Assembly: GCA_009192285.1 (NCBI GenBank)
Contig: WBVU01000003.1
Coordinates: 2,821,973 to 2,885,972 of the forward strand
Source: Morchella semilibera
Taxonomy: Eukaryota > Ascomycota > Pezizomycetes > Pezizales > Morchellaceae
DNA length: 64,000 bases
Reading direction: 5' to 3'
The stretch's first letter is position 1. The number at the start of each line of letters is the position of its first letter. A model generated the notes under the pieces. The model was given only the letters and a program-made list of their open reading frames with translations, made no database searches and had not been told where the DNA came from. This document shows, one piece after another, positions 35,205 through 49,013 of the stretch. A program made the position numbers and the translations under genes.

Positions 35205-37741
35205 TTAATAATTCCCTCTTGACTGTGGTAGTTGATGCCGGTGTTCATCGTACTGTACAAGGTGATCCCGGTCGTGTCCTTCACCGTAGGCTATGGGTGC
35301 TGCTGCTCCAACTAGTCCTACACCAGAAGAGCTATGGCTACTTGCAGATCGGCCATGTAGTGAGTGCTGCGGAGCTGGTGTCATGTGATGTAATGGGAAT
35401 GTGCTGCCTTGACCGCTAGCATCGTTAAAAGTGAAAGAATCATGGGTTGGAGTCTGAGAGTACCGACCCTTTCCATCAGAGGCGCCCTGGTACATAGGAT
35501 CTCCGAGGAGAGAGTTGCGGGCACCAAGAGGGGTAAGATCGGCGTCGCGTTGCTTCTCCATTTCCTTTCGTTTCCTGATGTGTGGGTTCTCCTTGCATGT
35601 TACGTAGATTGCATTAACGGCGATACAAATGGCAAGAGCAGCAGTGAGGACAGATTGGATGACAATCAAAGCAACACCTAGAGCAAATCAGTTCACACCT
35701 CCCAAAAATAAAAACTCAAGAACTCGAGCAATAGTATGTATCATACCAGTAACAGTCTTTGTGTCTGCGGCAATCCCGAGCTCCTCCACGAAAATGATAA
35801 GACATGCTACAGATAACACACGGACAACAGCAATAATGGTGTTCAGGACATTTCCTGCCTTGGTATTGTAAGGACGATTCCAGACCAGCAAGATCAACAA
35901 AAACAGCTCGCATCCTAGTTGACCGGCAGTCTGAATAAGGCCATGACCGTCACCAAGCGCAATGAATGCACCTTTGGCAAAGGCGTAGATTATCAACGGC
36001 AAAAACACCCACCAGAAGCTTGACTTGAACTGATCATAAAACAACCCGTAGCGGCGCATGTAATCCTTGTGTTCAAATAGCTTTTCATATGAAGGCTTTT
36101 CCCCAGATCCATTCAGGGTCAGATTGTGCGCGTGCTCCGCATCAGCAGCCTTCTTTGCCCGTGCAAGCCTGAAAATTTTGACCGCAAAGAAACCGAGAAC
36201 ACCCGTGAAAACCGCAAGAGTTACCGCAGCGAGTAAATGTGCCCCCCAAGAGTCGCCATTTCTAAATTGATACATGCAGTATAGAGTCCATGTTCCGTAA
36301 AGAATAAGCACCTATTGGATTACCTTGTTAGACGCTATTGATTGTGTGTAATCATGGATAGCCGTGAAAGCTAGACTTACAAGTCGAACAATGGTGATCG
36401 CCAAAAATTCCCAGTATCTCTTGCGGAATCCAGTCAAGGCCTTCGGGAAACTTGCGAAGAAAGACCAAACCTCCAAAATGACTTTAAACAGCAGAATGCA
36501 GACGGCAATAGAAGCAATAACAATGCAGAAGATCAACAAAACTGTCATAAAGGTGTTGGCAGAAGGAATTTGCAGTTTTTCAACATATGCCTGAATTCCG
36601 TCAACGTAGTGCATGACCTTGTCTTGCGCCGTCTCGGTAGAATTGGCGGTAGTTGCGTTGGCGCTGATAGTTGTGCCGTCGACATCAACATCAGCACGGC
36701 GGAGCAGTTCTCCAAATGTCCATTCCAAACTACGACGGGTGGTGCTGCTATATGTGCTGTTCGTGTCTTCCGTGCTGCTGTCTGAATTGTAAACCAGGGT
36801 TGCGTTCCGCAAATAGTCGATGGACATTTTATCCAATTTACCACCAGTGTCGGCGCGGAAGGTATCAATCGACCTTTGCATGGATTCCCAAGGAATAATG
36901 CCAGTAGACCAATGAAAATTGCTTGCGAAAGACCTGTAAACGGGGGGATAGCTAACAGACATCATGCCGTTCATAGCTATGTTTTGAAACCAAAACATGA
37001 CGTCTCCAAAATTGGGTGATGGACCTGCGCCAGATCCTGCACTTGCAGCACCAGCAGCCGAAACACCAGAGAGCACAAGAGCTGCTGCTGCGATACCTGC
37101 AGTTACATATTTTACACTAGTCTGGTCCGCTGTTTTTCCATTCTGTACCACTGATTGAAGACATGCGAGCGATTTATCATCGGTATTGGACAGCAACTCT
37201 AGCTTTGCCATACCATCAAGATCCGGGATTTGAAAAGCGATTGACGGAATCATAGATGCGTAGCTATCTGAAATAGTCAACGTATCCGCGGCAGCAAAGC
37301 TTCCTTGAGGCACTATAATAATCAGGGCGCATCAGCATTATATATTTCTAGAGGCCGTAAAAGTGATGTTGGTTTTGAGGACTTACAAGGACAAAGCTGG
37401 GTAAGATTCTTTTGACAAGGGTCAAATTCGTTCCTATAGACCTCCTTTCCATAAGCTGTGACCGTCAAGATTGCTGTCACTTCCTGCTGTCTTTGCGAAG
37501 AACCAGCCAAATCGAATGTCACTAGGTTGGTTGATCGATCGTATTTCACATTCATCCGAGTGACTGTGATATCGGAGCCCGCAAGACAAGATGAAAAGCC
37601 ATTGGTTTCCAACACATCGCCCGCCCTGACCGGCAGTGAGCCAAATGCTGAGAAGAGTAGAGTGGCTGATATTAGTGATGACGCAGAGCTGAATGATGAT
37701 GAGAAGGCAGATGTGCCCGGAAGGAGTTTTCGTAATAACAT
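35205..37741 (-). CDS. Flavin-carrier/TRP-like membrane protein (Flc family, ML-like domain)
   Basis: Four exons on the minus strand (37741-37387, 37312-36381, 36311-35747, 35677-35205) give 774 aa, all GT-AG. Order: signal peptide (about 1-40, ending LPVRA); an ML-like lumenal domain with paired cysteines (FSSCLAGSD, FDPCQKNLTQLC, LACLQS); then the TRP-like bundle of about nine TM segments with GDVMFWFQNIAMNGMMSVSYPPVY, MRRYGLFYDQFKSSFWWVFLP and WNRPYNTKAGNVLN; and a Ser/His/Gln-rich cytosolic tail. In yeast Flc1-3 this family is needed for FAD transport into the ER and for calcium and cell-wall homeostasis. The ATG at 37741 is preferred over one at 37801, because TACCATAG before it looks like the end of a leader intron. 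Upstream 37750-38330 is purine-rich on the plus strand (pyrimidine-rich on the gene strand), as in a leader. Confidence 0.93.
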
Positions 37742-40700
37742 GGCGGTCGTGTCTATGGTAGGAAGAAAAAGAAAAAGAGCAAATAAGAAAAAAGAGGGCA
37801 AATGTCTACCAAGACTAAAAAATGTTACAAGCCCTCTTTTGTATATTGATGTGTCGGTATGGCACGTTCAATTGAATAGGTTAGGGAATGAAGGGGTAGA
37901 TTTAGGGCAAGACACAAATGATGGAATGGCCACACAAAAAAGCCCAGTTAACCCGAGACGATGAAAGAGAGAAGGTGTAAAGAGTAAGAGAACAAGGGAG
38001 AGAAAATGAGAGTAAGAGGGAAATAAAGCGGCCTGCAAGGGAGCGGCAACGGTAGATAATACCGATAGAAGAGCAGCTAGCTTGTCTGAGAGCGAGACTC
38101 GTAATGTCAGCGAGCGGAGTGGAGTGGAGTGGAGTGAATGTGGGGGGTGTAAGGAAGGAACGATAAAAGGAAAAGACACGAAACGTACAAGAGGGCAGTC
38201 AACGAGAGAAGGGAGGGGAGGGGGGGGGTTGTGAATTGGCGGTTAGGGGAGAATGGGGGGGGGGAAAAGGAGTCGTCGGAAAAAGAGGAAACACACAAAC
38301 AAGAGTGGAGCGATCAAGCGGCAATAGAATGGTAGAACTACTTACAATTACTACCTTGGTGCCTGACTAACGCAGGGTGCAAAAACAAGGGACGTTGCCC
38401 AGAAATCCCAACCCAGGTCGGGCTAAGAGACACTCTTCTGGTTGGTCGATGACCACCTCGGTCTTGATGTTTTACACACTGCGAACGCGCGGTAATGTCT
38501 CTTTCTGGTGGTGACTTCGCTAGGGGCAGTTCAGGAAGGTGCAGATGCAGGTTTGTTATTGGTGTTGTGCAGTTGTACCTGACAGTAAATATCACTGTAC
38601 CTGATTGATTGACAGGGCCTGCAGAGCTGGAAAATTGCACTTACAACAACCAATAGGGATCATTTGGAAGGTCGACAGGATATGCACATGTATTATGCAT
38701 TTGCCTCTCAACTGCATCTCGGCAATGGAAAATTTACGAGCTCAATACGATAAAGATAAAAGCAGCTCCGCCTCCGCCACAAATTTTTTCTTAAAGTCGA
38801 GCTGTTCAATCCGCCGCACCAGGCACATGCACTTTTTGTAAGTACTACAATGACCTACGTTACTATCATCGTACCCTCATATGCGAGACCTTGGCTGTTG
38901 TTACTCCATAATGTCATATCGATTGGCCTAGGGGTGGCAGCATGAACATTTCTCAGGGTTTCTTCCCCACGCGACTCGGGAATAAGACAAAAAAAAGACA
39001 AAAACAAATAATTGTACCAATGACCAGCGACTCCAACTCATCACGAAGTCCCCGCCGACTTCCGAAAGTTGCGGGGGTAGGTGAGCTTCTCGGGGGGGAT
39101 GCTCCCTGGACTGTCAGCGACATCCGTGCACGTGTGCCTCCCAGCCAGAGACCTGAAACACTGAGATCGAATTCCAACCTGGTGACATCGGCCCCTTTCG
39201 TCCCGTATCTACTCGTAGGTATACCATAATTCTTCAAGAACCACAATAATAAGGGTGTAATATTAACCTCATGATTAAAATAATATAAATTGGAAGAAAT
39301 AGAAAGCCAAAGAGATTTCCTTCTTTACAACTTGATCCCAAACCTTGCCATTCAGCTCTCGAGGACCTTGTAGGCGCATGCTCCTGCGTCCTAGCAACCA
39401 AGGGACCGGGTTTAGCCAACTGCCCTTTCTATTTTTAAAATGACCATGGTTTCGCTAAATCCCTTAACAAATATTCACTAAAAGACTGGATGAACTTGGC
39501 ACGTCAAGTCGTTCGGCGCAGACCAGATGCTCACATGCGGTGTAAACGTTTAAACCCTGAGGTTGGCATCTCAGAGGAACGTTTCTTAGATACCGCGCGC
39601 GTTTATATAATATCACGTTACGTGTAAGGTTGATCAAAATTGTTTATTCCCACTAGGTCATGTTGCCTAATATAATGTATGCCCGATGGACTCTTTTCTT
39701 TTAGCCCCTAGTAACTTGGTTGCCCATAACAAATACAGAATTAATATCACCTGGTACCACCAAACACAAGAGTCAGGGATCACTCCATGTATTTTTTTTA
39801 AAAAAAAAAAACACTAGGAAATTACAGTAATGTATTATACAGTGTAGAAGTCCCGACATGCCGCCAAAACAGCCCGGATACTAGCCTCTCGCCCCCACAG
39901 CCTGAGGTATTTGACGTAGCGCCACGTTTGTGGCTGTATTTTCAAATAGTATCGTGGTTTTAGGTCAGCTAATACTTTATAATCTATCCTAAGCAGTAAT
40001 ATAGGGTCCAGTTTAACAAACCAAGCTTTTGGGGAAAGCACCCCAACCCTGCTATCTCCAATCCCGCATCACTTCACACAAACACCAATGACACTCATTT
40101 TGAAAAGCCGGAGACCTCAACTTTAACCCATCCCGTGCTCTATCACCTTGGCCCGCGTAACCAAAGGTACGGATTGCCGAAACCTTTGGCCTCTGTGCTA
40201 AAATCGTCATCGTATGTAATTATAAGGGATATCAAAACGTCGTCACCACCTAGAGTAGATGCTTTCTACTTCACTGAGGGGCCTTAGGCTGATCATATGC
40301 ACATGCAAAACTACCGTACTAGCTTTCAATCAAAAGAGATAGTTAATGTCTTAGCCCTTTGTTTTTTTTTTTTTTGGACAAAGGATATATACCACACTAT
40401 TATTACCCGCTACTGTTTGATTACATTAATATTTATACTAAGCCACATAAGCTAGGTAAGATTAGCCCACGAGCCGGCCATCCTGAAGCCGTTATAGGCG
40501 TTCAATAGGACTGGGCCAAATCTTTTTTTATCAAAGTTCGCTTTTCAGCCTTAAAGTCGATATAATGTAGCTATAATATGTAGGTCTAGGTTCAACGTTA
40601 ATTGACTTTATTAAAACCACTAAATACACCCATTTCGTCTTTCACACCGGGACCACTATTTCTTTTTTTTTTTTAAAAAAAAAAAGGATTATAATTAGGG

Positions 40701-40997
40701 TACCACTGCAGTATCAACCCTTCGGAATTGTGACGAGATTGAATAAATAGTCCGGCATTCTGTAGCTAGAGGTTGGTGTCAATCACTTGGAATAGTGTCT
40801 AAGAAAAATCCATTGTGGTATTGAAAACATATATATACTAGATCGCTGCTAAGAAGACCCCCCATATAAAGCATTTAAATTTTTTAAGCATAATCAATTT
40901 CTTTAAAGAGAGCAATATAAAAATAAAAACTTGACAATAAAGATATCTATGATCTCAGAAAAAATGTATCACAGCCTCAACCATAAAGTTTCTCTAA
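37742..40997. other. Intergenic: flavin-carrier leader, then AT-rich spacer
   Basis: 37742-38640 is the likely promoter and leader of the flavin-carrier gene (pyrimidine-rich on the gene strand, with a GGAGT tandem run at 38118-38138 and G runs near 38220 and 38257). The rest is AT-rich. Mirrored T/A tracts lie at 39791-39811 and 40661-40685 and a T run at 40361-40375. Frames at 38942-39229 and 39835-40041 read passably but show no family motif, so they are left out. Confidence 0.5.
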
Positions 40998-43900
40998 TCA
41001 GTTTGTCTCCTGCGTTACCATTCTATTCGCCAAACTTCCTCCCTTCCACGCCAACTTCGGGTCTTTCTCTTCGACTACAGCTCTTTCTGCGTCTACGGCC
41101 CCATAACCGCCACCACCTGGGGTGTTGATGATGATTCTCTCTCCGGCTTTCATAGCAGCAGTATTCTTCCCTCCCAAGTTAATTGTCCTAATTTCCCCGT
41201 TTGGAAGTTTTCTAATCCACAGGTTCTGGCCACATTCCGCGTCCTCGCCCCCAGCCATTCCGTACGGATGGTACACCCTTCTCTCTGAGAGAATAGAGAC
41301 TTGAACAGGAGTTCTGAATTCGATATCACGGACGACACCATCACCACCAGGGTGTGCACCTTTACCGCCAGAGCCCTTACGGATGGAGAACTCTCGGAGA
41401 AGGACTGGATAACGTCTTTCAAAGACTTCAGCATCAGTGATGCGGGTGTTCGTCATGTGGGTGTGGACTCCAGAGGTGCCATCCCAGTTAGGGCCCTATC
41501 ATAGTATCAGCGTGAGGCGCTATATATAATGAGGATAATAAAAACTTACAGCTCCACTACCACCAGCAATGGTCTCATAGTATCCAAATCCCTTCACATG
41601 GTTACCCCCATCTTGGCTACCCCCAAATCCAAAAGTAAGGTTATTGCAATCACCCTGACTCGCTGCACAGGCCTGGAAAGCTTTCAGGACGACGTCTGTG
41701 ATACGCTGACTCTGTTGAAAAATTAGCATAGTTCTCGTAGGCTTTGGTAACGTTGTCATCGCATACTGTCAACACATTACCACCAACAACTGCTGCGCCA
41801 TCGCTTGGGCTTAAGAAGCTGTTTTTCGGGATCTTGACATGTATCGGCTTCAAACAACCTTGGTTCAAAGGGATGTCTTCTGATATCAAACATCTCAAGC
41901 AATAAATAATCGCAGAGTATGTCACGGCTTCTGGGGCATTCATGTTCCCTAATTAAATCTTGTCAACATCACCTCATGCCATTATAATAGATGGGATTAC
42001 GCACCATACATCTCCGGGCCTGTCCCTTCAAAGTTGAACTCTGCCTCCCCTTTTTCGGGATCAATATCAACCTTGAGACAAATTGGGCTTCCATCATCCA
42101 TATAGTCTTTTGCTCTCAGCTCCTTCCCTTCAAACCTCTTATACACGCCTCTCAACAGATTGCGAACACTTTGTTCAGCGTTTTTCTGTATTGAGATCAT
42201 GTAGAACTGCACTACATCCTCACCATAATCTTCAATTAAAGTTTTGATCAGGTTAATTCCCTTCTGGTTCGCTGCTACCTGTGCCTTAAGATCATTGATG
42301 TTGTCCGCTAGACACCTTGTACCACTACAACCCGGGTGTTTTGCGGGCTCGTCGAGGAGGAGTTCCGTGATGCGCTCTTCATTGAACTGACCCTGTGAGA
42401 CCAACTTTTCTGACTTGATGGCAGCACCCTCTTGATAGAGTTCTCGGGAATGAGGAGGCATAGAGCCAGGTAGAATCCCGCCTATATCAGCATGGTGAGC
42501 CCCGAGATGCAACATAGAAGATGATTTCATCGCCGCTAAATGCTGGTGTGATGACCGTAATGTCTACCAGGATGCACAAAACGTTAATATAAGCCAATGA
42601 AAATCAAAATGATTTCAAAAGTTCTCACCAGGTAAATGAGTGCCTCCAAACTCTGGATGGTTCGATACCAAAACATCCCCTCTTTTTAATTTTCCCTTCC
42701 AGATTTTTGCCTGTGTCCTCACACAAGTCGACATACTTCCTAAATGAACAGGCAAGTGTGGCGCATTTGCAACTAGTCCTCCCTCGGAGTCGAAGAGTGC
42801 ACAGCTGTAGTCCAATCGCTCCTTCACGTTTGTGCTGACACTGGTCTTTTGCAGGGCCCTCCCCATTTGTTCCGCAATCGCCATAAAACGATGGGCAAAG
42901 ATACTCAGTAAGACCGGATCCACGTCTTTCGTGTTAGTTTTCTGTACAGAAGCACTAGTATTATCATCTTCACCAATATTGATGACCACGTGTGTTTGAA
43001 TCACCAGTGCTGTGGCACCGGGTGTGATAACAATAGTCTGCGTCCCATCTGCAAGAATCGCTGGTCCGTTTAACTTAGAACCGATGTCCAAGTCTCCCAG
43101 CTTGTAGATGGGGGTTTCCTGGCGACCGCCCTCAAAGTAAACATTCTTTACACTATGCCGTTTGCTATCATCAACCGGTACGGGCTTGACCTCCTTCAGC
43201 TGTGTATCCACTGTTTTCTCCATTCCTCTAAAACTTTTGCCAATACCTCGCACTCGGACATCATCAACAATGACATCCCTGTTCGGAAGCGTAAATCCAA
43301 ACTCTTGTTCATGCTGTTTCACAAATGCCTTTCCAAACTCTGCATCTCCGTCGAACTCACTCTCTTCGGGCTTAACAATCATCAGCGCTGACTCGGTCCC
43401 CCGATACCGCATATTTAAGTACTCCTCATAAACGATATCCTCCTCTCTGAAACCTTGTTCTTTCAACACATTTGTTGCTTTATTCTTCAACTCCCCAAGA
43501 CGCTCCAACAGCCCGGCCTTTTCATTATCGCTGAAGATTGCAGAAGACGGTTCTTGTACTTCATGCACAACATCTGCAAGGGCCATTCCGTATGCGGAAA
43601 GAACAGATGAATATTTGTGGACCAATATTTGCTTGATGCCCAGACTCGCCGCGATGGCAACCGCATGCTGTCCTCCGGCCCCGCCAAAGGTTGCAAGTCT
43701 GTGCTTGGAAGTGTCATATCCCTTCGCCTCCGTTAGAGAGCGGATTGGGCGGGTCATCGATTCATTCGCAATCTTGATAAACCCATACGCAACCTCCTCG
43801 GCGGTCATTGGTTTATCCGCTTCTTTAGCACATATTTCATTGTTTATCTCCTTTGTGAGTTCCTCGAACAGCTTTTTCGACGCACCCTCGTCCAGGGGTT

Positions 43901-45424
43901 CATTCTCATTCTTTCCGAAGATTGCGGGGAAAAATTCGGGCAGTAGACGGCCCAGGAAGAGGTTCGCATCCGTTACTGTTAGCGGCCCTCCTTTTCTGTA
44001 GCATGCTGGTCCTGGGTGAGCACCCGCACTCTCTGGCCCAACTACAAATAGCCCATTCTTCCAGAAAAGTCTTGATCCACCACCCGCAGCAACAGTATTG
44101 ATATCTAACTGCGGGCTCTGGATTGTGACACCGGCAGTGGTGGTTTCGAAAACATGTTCATACCTCCCTGACCCATATCTTGATACGTCTGTGGAGGTCC
44201 CTCCCATGTCAAACCCGATGACTGGGATTTTGGTTTCAGGGTCATACGATGTGAGTGCATATCCTACTACACCTCCCGCAGGGCCTGAGAGTATGGCACG
44301 GAGACCAGAAAAGGAAGAGACATCGACAAGACCACCATCAGATTGCATAAACTCGCATCTGGCCCCCTTTGATCCTTCCTCTTTGGCAACGCTTTCAGCA
44401 CCAAGTCCCCCGCTAAAGCCTTTCGAAAAACCTTCAATATACCGACGGATCTCGGGAGTCAAGTATGCATCTGCTGTCGCGCTGGTAGCCCGAGGGACCA
44501 GTTTGATCATTGGCATCAACTGTGAAGATAATGATATGTGTGTGAACCCTATTTCTTCTGCAATCTTGCCCACAAGTTTTTCATGGTCGGGGAAAGTGTA
44601 TGAATGCATTAGGCATACGGCAATACTACGAAACCCACCATCATAGAGAGTTTGTAGGCCTTTTCGGATCTCAGGTTCTTCGGGTCGAGTGAGAACTCGC
44701 ACTGCTTCACCCGAAAGACCCCGAACTAGGTCTGGGTCTGAGTTAGGGTCGGTAGCGGCGCGATCGGGATGTTCGGCGTAATCTTCTAAAGTTACTCGTT
44801 CAGAGACTTCGAGGACGCTTTGATATAGAACTTCAGGTCTGCGAATTGCGAGGTCGAAAATCTTGGGACGGGATTGATTTCCTGCAGGGAGTAAATAAAT
44901 GTGCCAAAGACTCTTAAACCCGTGAATACGGGAATTCTGAAAAAACGGTATCCGGCTTAGGAGTGTTTACTGACCAATAAGAAGACAATCTTTGAATCCC
45001 TTTGTAGTAACCAGTGCACACTTTTCCCCTTTACGCTCCAAGAGAGCATTTGTAGCTACTGTCGTACCCATCCTTATTGATTCTATGGACCGGTACCAGA
45101 TCAGCATTGACTTCAATTTCTACAACAATCTAAACAAAACTCACCAATTTCCGAAGTGTCTAATGGCTCTCCACGTTTTATAGTCTTTCCGGTAAATTTC
45201 TCCATAAGGCGTCTAATACCTTCCAATGGCGCATCATCGTAGTTTGATGGGTCGACTGAGAGAAGTTTAATTAGGACATCGTCTTCGAGCTTCCCAGTTC
45301 CAGGATTTCCGACGCAGTCTGTAAAGGTCCCACCGCGCTGAAGGAGAAATTATTAGTAGGGTGCTTTGTGGCGAGAAATGGGGGGCTTGCGCACATCAAT
45401 CGCGATCCTAATCCCTTTCGACAT
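40998..45424 (-). CDS. OXP1: 5-oxoprolinase (ATP-hydrolysing), with one apparent frameshift
   Basis: Eight exons on the minus strand: 45424-45395, 45337-45145, 45082-44975, 44881-42629, 42563-42005, 41948-41767, 41711-41550 and 41495-40998, about 1,327 aa. The enzyme opens 5-oxoproline to glutamate using ATP in the glutathione (gamma-glutamyl) cycle, in the cytosol. HyuA-type N-half: [52 protein letters not shown]. HyuB-type C-half: [36 protein letters not shown]. Exon lengths sum to one base more than a multiple of three. The extra base lies at about 42499-42502, between FYVASRG and HHADIGG, and no splice can absorb it. It is either a sequence error or a recent inactivating change, since all other exons are intact. 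The first exon is only 30 nt. Confidence 0.92.
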
Positions 45425-48400
45425 GATCGAATGCAGTTTATGTTGGAGCTCAAGCTTAGAGGTGTCGTCGAGAAAAGGAATGAAGAAGCAAACAATAACC
45501 TGTCTCTGTGAGTATTTTCTTTAAATTTTAGGAGATTTAGTGGGTATTTAAACACAAATTCGATCGCATGAGCTTAGGATTCAACAGAAATCAAATTACA
45601 TAAAATCAAACTAAACAACGAATGCCCTCGAAGGTCTGTAGCTGTAGTTAATCACTCAGCGCAATTGGAGTGTAACTCCGATAGGGTGACACCAACCTGG
45701 GGAAGCGGGAGGAGGAGGGGCTCCTCCAAAAGCAAAAACCCCTGCATGACGTCTGTCAACAATGCCAAGAGTTATGACCCACCTTTGCATCTGGCGGGGC
45801 TTATCGATAACACAGAGCCTCATAGGTACCATGCACGAATCTTCGAAGACCCGGCCAGTGGGTGCGGCAGTTGAGAAAAAGACCGTTATAAACGACGCAA
45901 GCCTCCAGGCGAAATATTTTGCAGAAGCGATACATGGGGAACACCTAGGACATCTCGTAGGAGCACATTGTGATAGGCCTTTTCTCATGATAGGCTCGAC
46001 ATCTTGGGAAGATGAGACAAAAGGATAGGAGCGGACATATACTTACGAACAGCCTGTAGGGGTGATTGGATGTCATGATATCAAGTGACACTTCATAATA
46101 TACATGTATATATGTATGATCCAGACTAACGTTGAGCACTCAGTGCTCTTCTACGATCCAGAACCATATACATGTAGTATACATGTAGCCCTCGCCGACG
46201 TATGCGTGCACTGTTCCCGGCCTTTTGTGCGGCTACATGTACCTGCAACGCGTGTAAGTACCCGATTCCTCCCCTAGGGTCACTGTGCTGAAAGTGCTGG
46301 CAGCGGGCACAACTAAAACAATTATTCTAATTTATACTATAGGTACATGTAGGTACTACCTACTCTAGTAGAGTTTCTATAAGGGGAGAGTGATCCGAGA
46401 GGGCCTGATATCTCTTCCGGTATGTGTAAGTACATGTATTGGTATTTACTAACCCTAACCCTGTACTTAGTACAACGCGTGATGCTATTTGCTTTACCCA
46501 CGCTACCTACGAGCGAGACTTGTTCCTTCAGAACCACCAGTCTGTTGTTTCTCTTCAAATATTACGCTCATGAAACTCGTCTCCAAATCGGACGCGACCC
46601 ATGGCGCCGGATCAAAATATGTGCCTAACCCTGGATCGGCTTGGCATAAAAGCTCGTGGACCTACCGATGGAATCAATTACTAATGATAAGCCAATCGCA
46701 CAAACTCCGACAGCATTCTGGCCGGGGAGGTTCTTACATGGCCAGCGGTTATATCAATATCTCTCGTTTCAATTCCCTCGTTTGCTGCAGTACCGGGAGA
46801 TCGAAGCAAGCTTCACGTATGAGCTAAACACGAGGGTAGCTATGTCTCTACTGGGTGGTTTAGTTACATGTGATCAGCCCATATTCCTTACAGCTCTATA
46901 TTAGTGATCGTGGTCTCTAGGTTATCTCCAGTATCATTGATAAACTACTAGCTGAGGAGCCCCTCCAAAAGTAAGTTCAATATTTGTGTGCGTGTAGTTC
47001 CAGTACGCGAGCTGAAATCCGCGCGTTGTAATATTGCTAGAACTGCCAAATCGAATAAGCTACTACCATAAGAACAAGAATTATATAGGCTTTGTCATTG
47101 GATAAGCTTTTAGATGCACCGAGTTGCCTGCCCTAGAATAATATGTAGTCTCAGTTATCAGGAGCTCCTTCAACATCTGTTATGCCTAGAGGTAGTTAAG
47201 TGTTGACTAGCGTTCAGAGGCGGATTTCCCCAGTCCGCGTGATGAAGTACCTCATATTCAACCCCTTACATAAAATTAGGCCGCTCCTAGGAAAAAGCAT
47301 CTCTATATATGATGACTGGACCAAGCATATTTACAGGAGCGCCTATGATTAATTGCTAAAATGATATTAGCACAATTCCGGCATTAATTGATTAGAAAAT
47401 GAGTTATTGCAAGCACGCCATACCTCCACTTTAGTATACTGATCCCTAATGATTGGTAGAGGTAAAAACCAGTGGTGGTTCACGTATGCTCGATTTATAC
47501 ATTATCCAAACACAAAGTCTCACTCGCTGATACCCCCAAACCGAAGCTTCTTACTAGCTAGAGCTAGTAGTATAACCGAATCAGGAGGGGACTTCTCCGG
47601 GCCTCTCCCCGTGATAGATCCTGGGTCTGGCCAATATGAATAGATATAGAGAGGGCTTATACATGTAGTGTAGTTGTAGTTAAGTTGGAAGTCGAGGCTT
47701 CGGCCTAACGTTTCGGCAGGTGTTTCGGTTGCTTCCCACCGGCTGTGACGACCACCTTAAATGGCTGGGTTGCCGGAAATAGGCGCCGGAGTAGCCCAAG
47801 AGGCACTACAATTGTCCAAAGGTTAATTAGGCCTAAACTCCGAGCCCTGTTGAATCGACCCAAAAGTGCCGGGAGTACAAGGACTTCTAGATAGGAGTCA
47901 TATTGAGGTTTCCACTTTAAAGACTTTTGATAATTGTCACAGACAGTACAGTATTCATTCTTATCGATATCTCCCAGTTGATACTAGGTTTCATAACTAG
48001 GCGTTGTGCATAGTATTACAAATGATTAATCCATATAATTATACACCTACCTCATATCAAGCACAGTTACGCGTCTTACCGAGTAGAGTAAACGGATGAT
48101 ATACAATATTGAATCGTATCTTCCGAAGTTTCCGATCCCTTCCTATATGTTTAGTCAATGTTTTCTGGACGGAATTCTCTTGCAGTCGCGTCGACGAGTA
48201 CAGTCTGTACATTGTGGTTGATAGACAATCGAATCAACCCCTGCAACCCTTCGATCCCTGCTGCTAGACTTATATGAAATTCCACGATTAGCTTTTCTAT
48301 TTGAAGCATACAATTTCTCCAGCATAGCACGTGTGCCCGTTCGTAAGGAGTGGGTATGAGCGATTTGAATTCTCAGTCACGTATGGAAGAGACCTGGCAC

Positions 48401-49013
48401 TAGAGAGGGTTTTCCGATAGCCTTGTTGACTCTGATGTGTATTGTCGCGTTAGCGAACAAACAGTAGAGTACATACCTGGATAGTTATCAAGTCCTGGGC
48501 GTTCAAAGATGAACGTGCCCTCATACTCTCGCATGAAGAGTGTATATTATATTGTTCCACTCCCCAATTGAATGACAGCCCCCGGAAGGTCTACAGTACT
48601 TTGCCAAGCCATGAGGTGTGCCAATCTTTACCTAGCGCGTTAACACGGGATTTCCAACGACCACCTATCTGGATCTGCGCGTATGCACCTGCATACATGT
48701 ACTCGCCCGTCTTTGCCAAGGATTTTCACGTGACTCGCACTCTGAGGTTTTATTGGAGAATATCGTGGTGAACCTATGGAGAGGGTGGTCAGGTGAAAAT
48801 CCTTGGCAAAGACGGGCGAGTAGCTTCCTGAAGCTCAAGGGTGGCCTAGGGGATACATCAATCATTTTGCACAAGCAGACAACATTCACCCCATCAACCC
48901 TCCTCACTACTGCTTAGGAGTGTCATATTGGCCTAACCCTTAACAATTTTTCGTGGGACTTGCAGTGCTGCGTTTAGCTATCGATAACTGCCTGCAACCC
49001 TTGGTAGGACCCG
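45425..49013. other. Intergenic, no gene recognised
   Basis: Upstream of OXP1 and upstream of the ABC transporter. TACATGTA copies lie near 46102, 46164, 46184, 46234, 46344, 46429, 46866 and 47661. A short telomere-like (CCCTAA)2 stretch lies at about 46451-46464. The inverted-repeat element at 48700-48822 is listed separately. Frames at 45656-45988, 46489-46827 and 47449-47643 have no motif. Confidence 0.5.
48700..48822. mobile_element. MITE-like element with perfect 30-bp terminal inverted repeats (family C)
   Basis: The left end 48700-48729 (TACTCGCCCGTCTTTGCCAA...) and right end 48793-48822 are perfect inverted repeats over 30 bp, with TA at both outer ends. Total length is 123 bp with no coding interior. 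Perfect arms suggest the youngest insertion of the elements seen. On the left it abuts or overlaps a TACATGTA copy, giving CATACATG-TA at the junction. It lies about 190 bp upstream of the ABC transporter start. Confidence 0.8.

Noticed and set aside
39835-40041. Minus-strand frame reading like a short protein (KAWFVKLDPILLL...)
   Set aside because: Only 68 codons, no continuation on either side through acceptable splice sites, no family recognised.
46447-46466. Telomere-like CCCTAA repeats
   Set aside because: Only about two and a half units; too short to call an interstitial telomere or fusion point.
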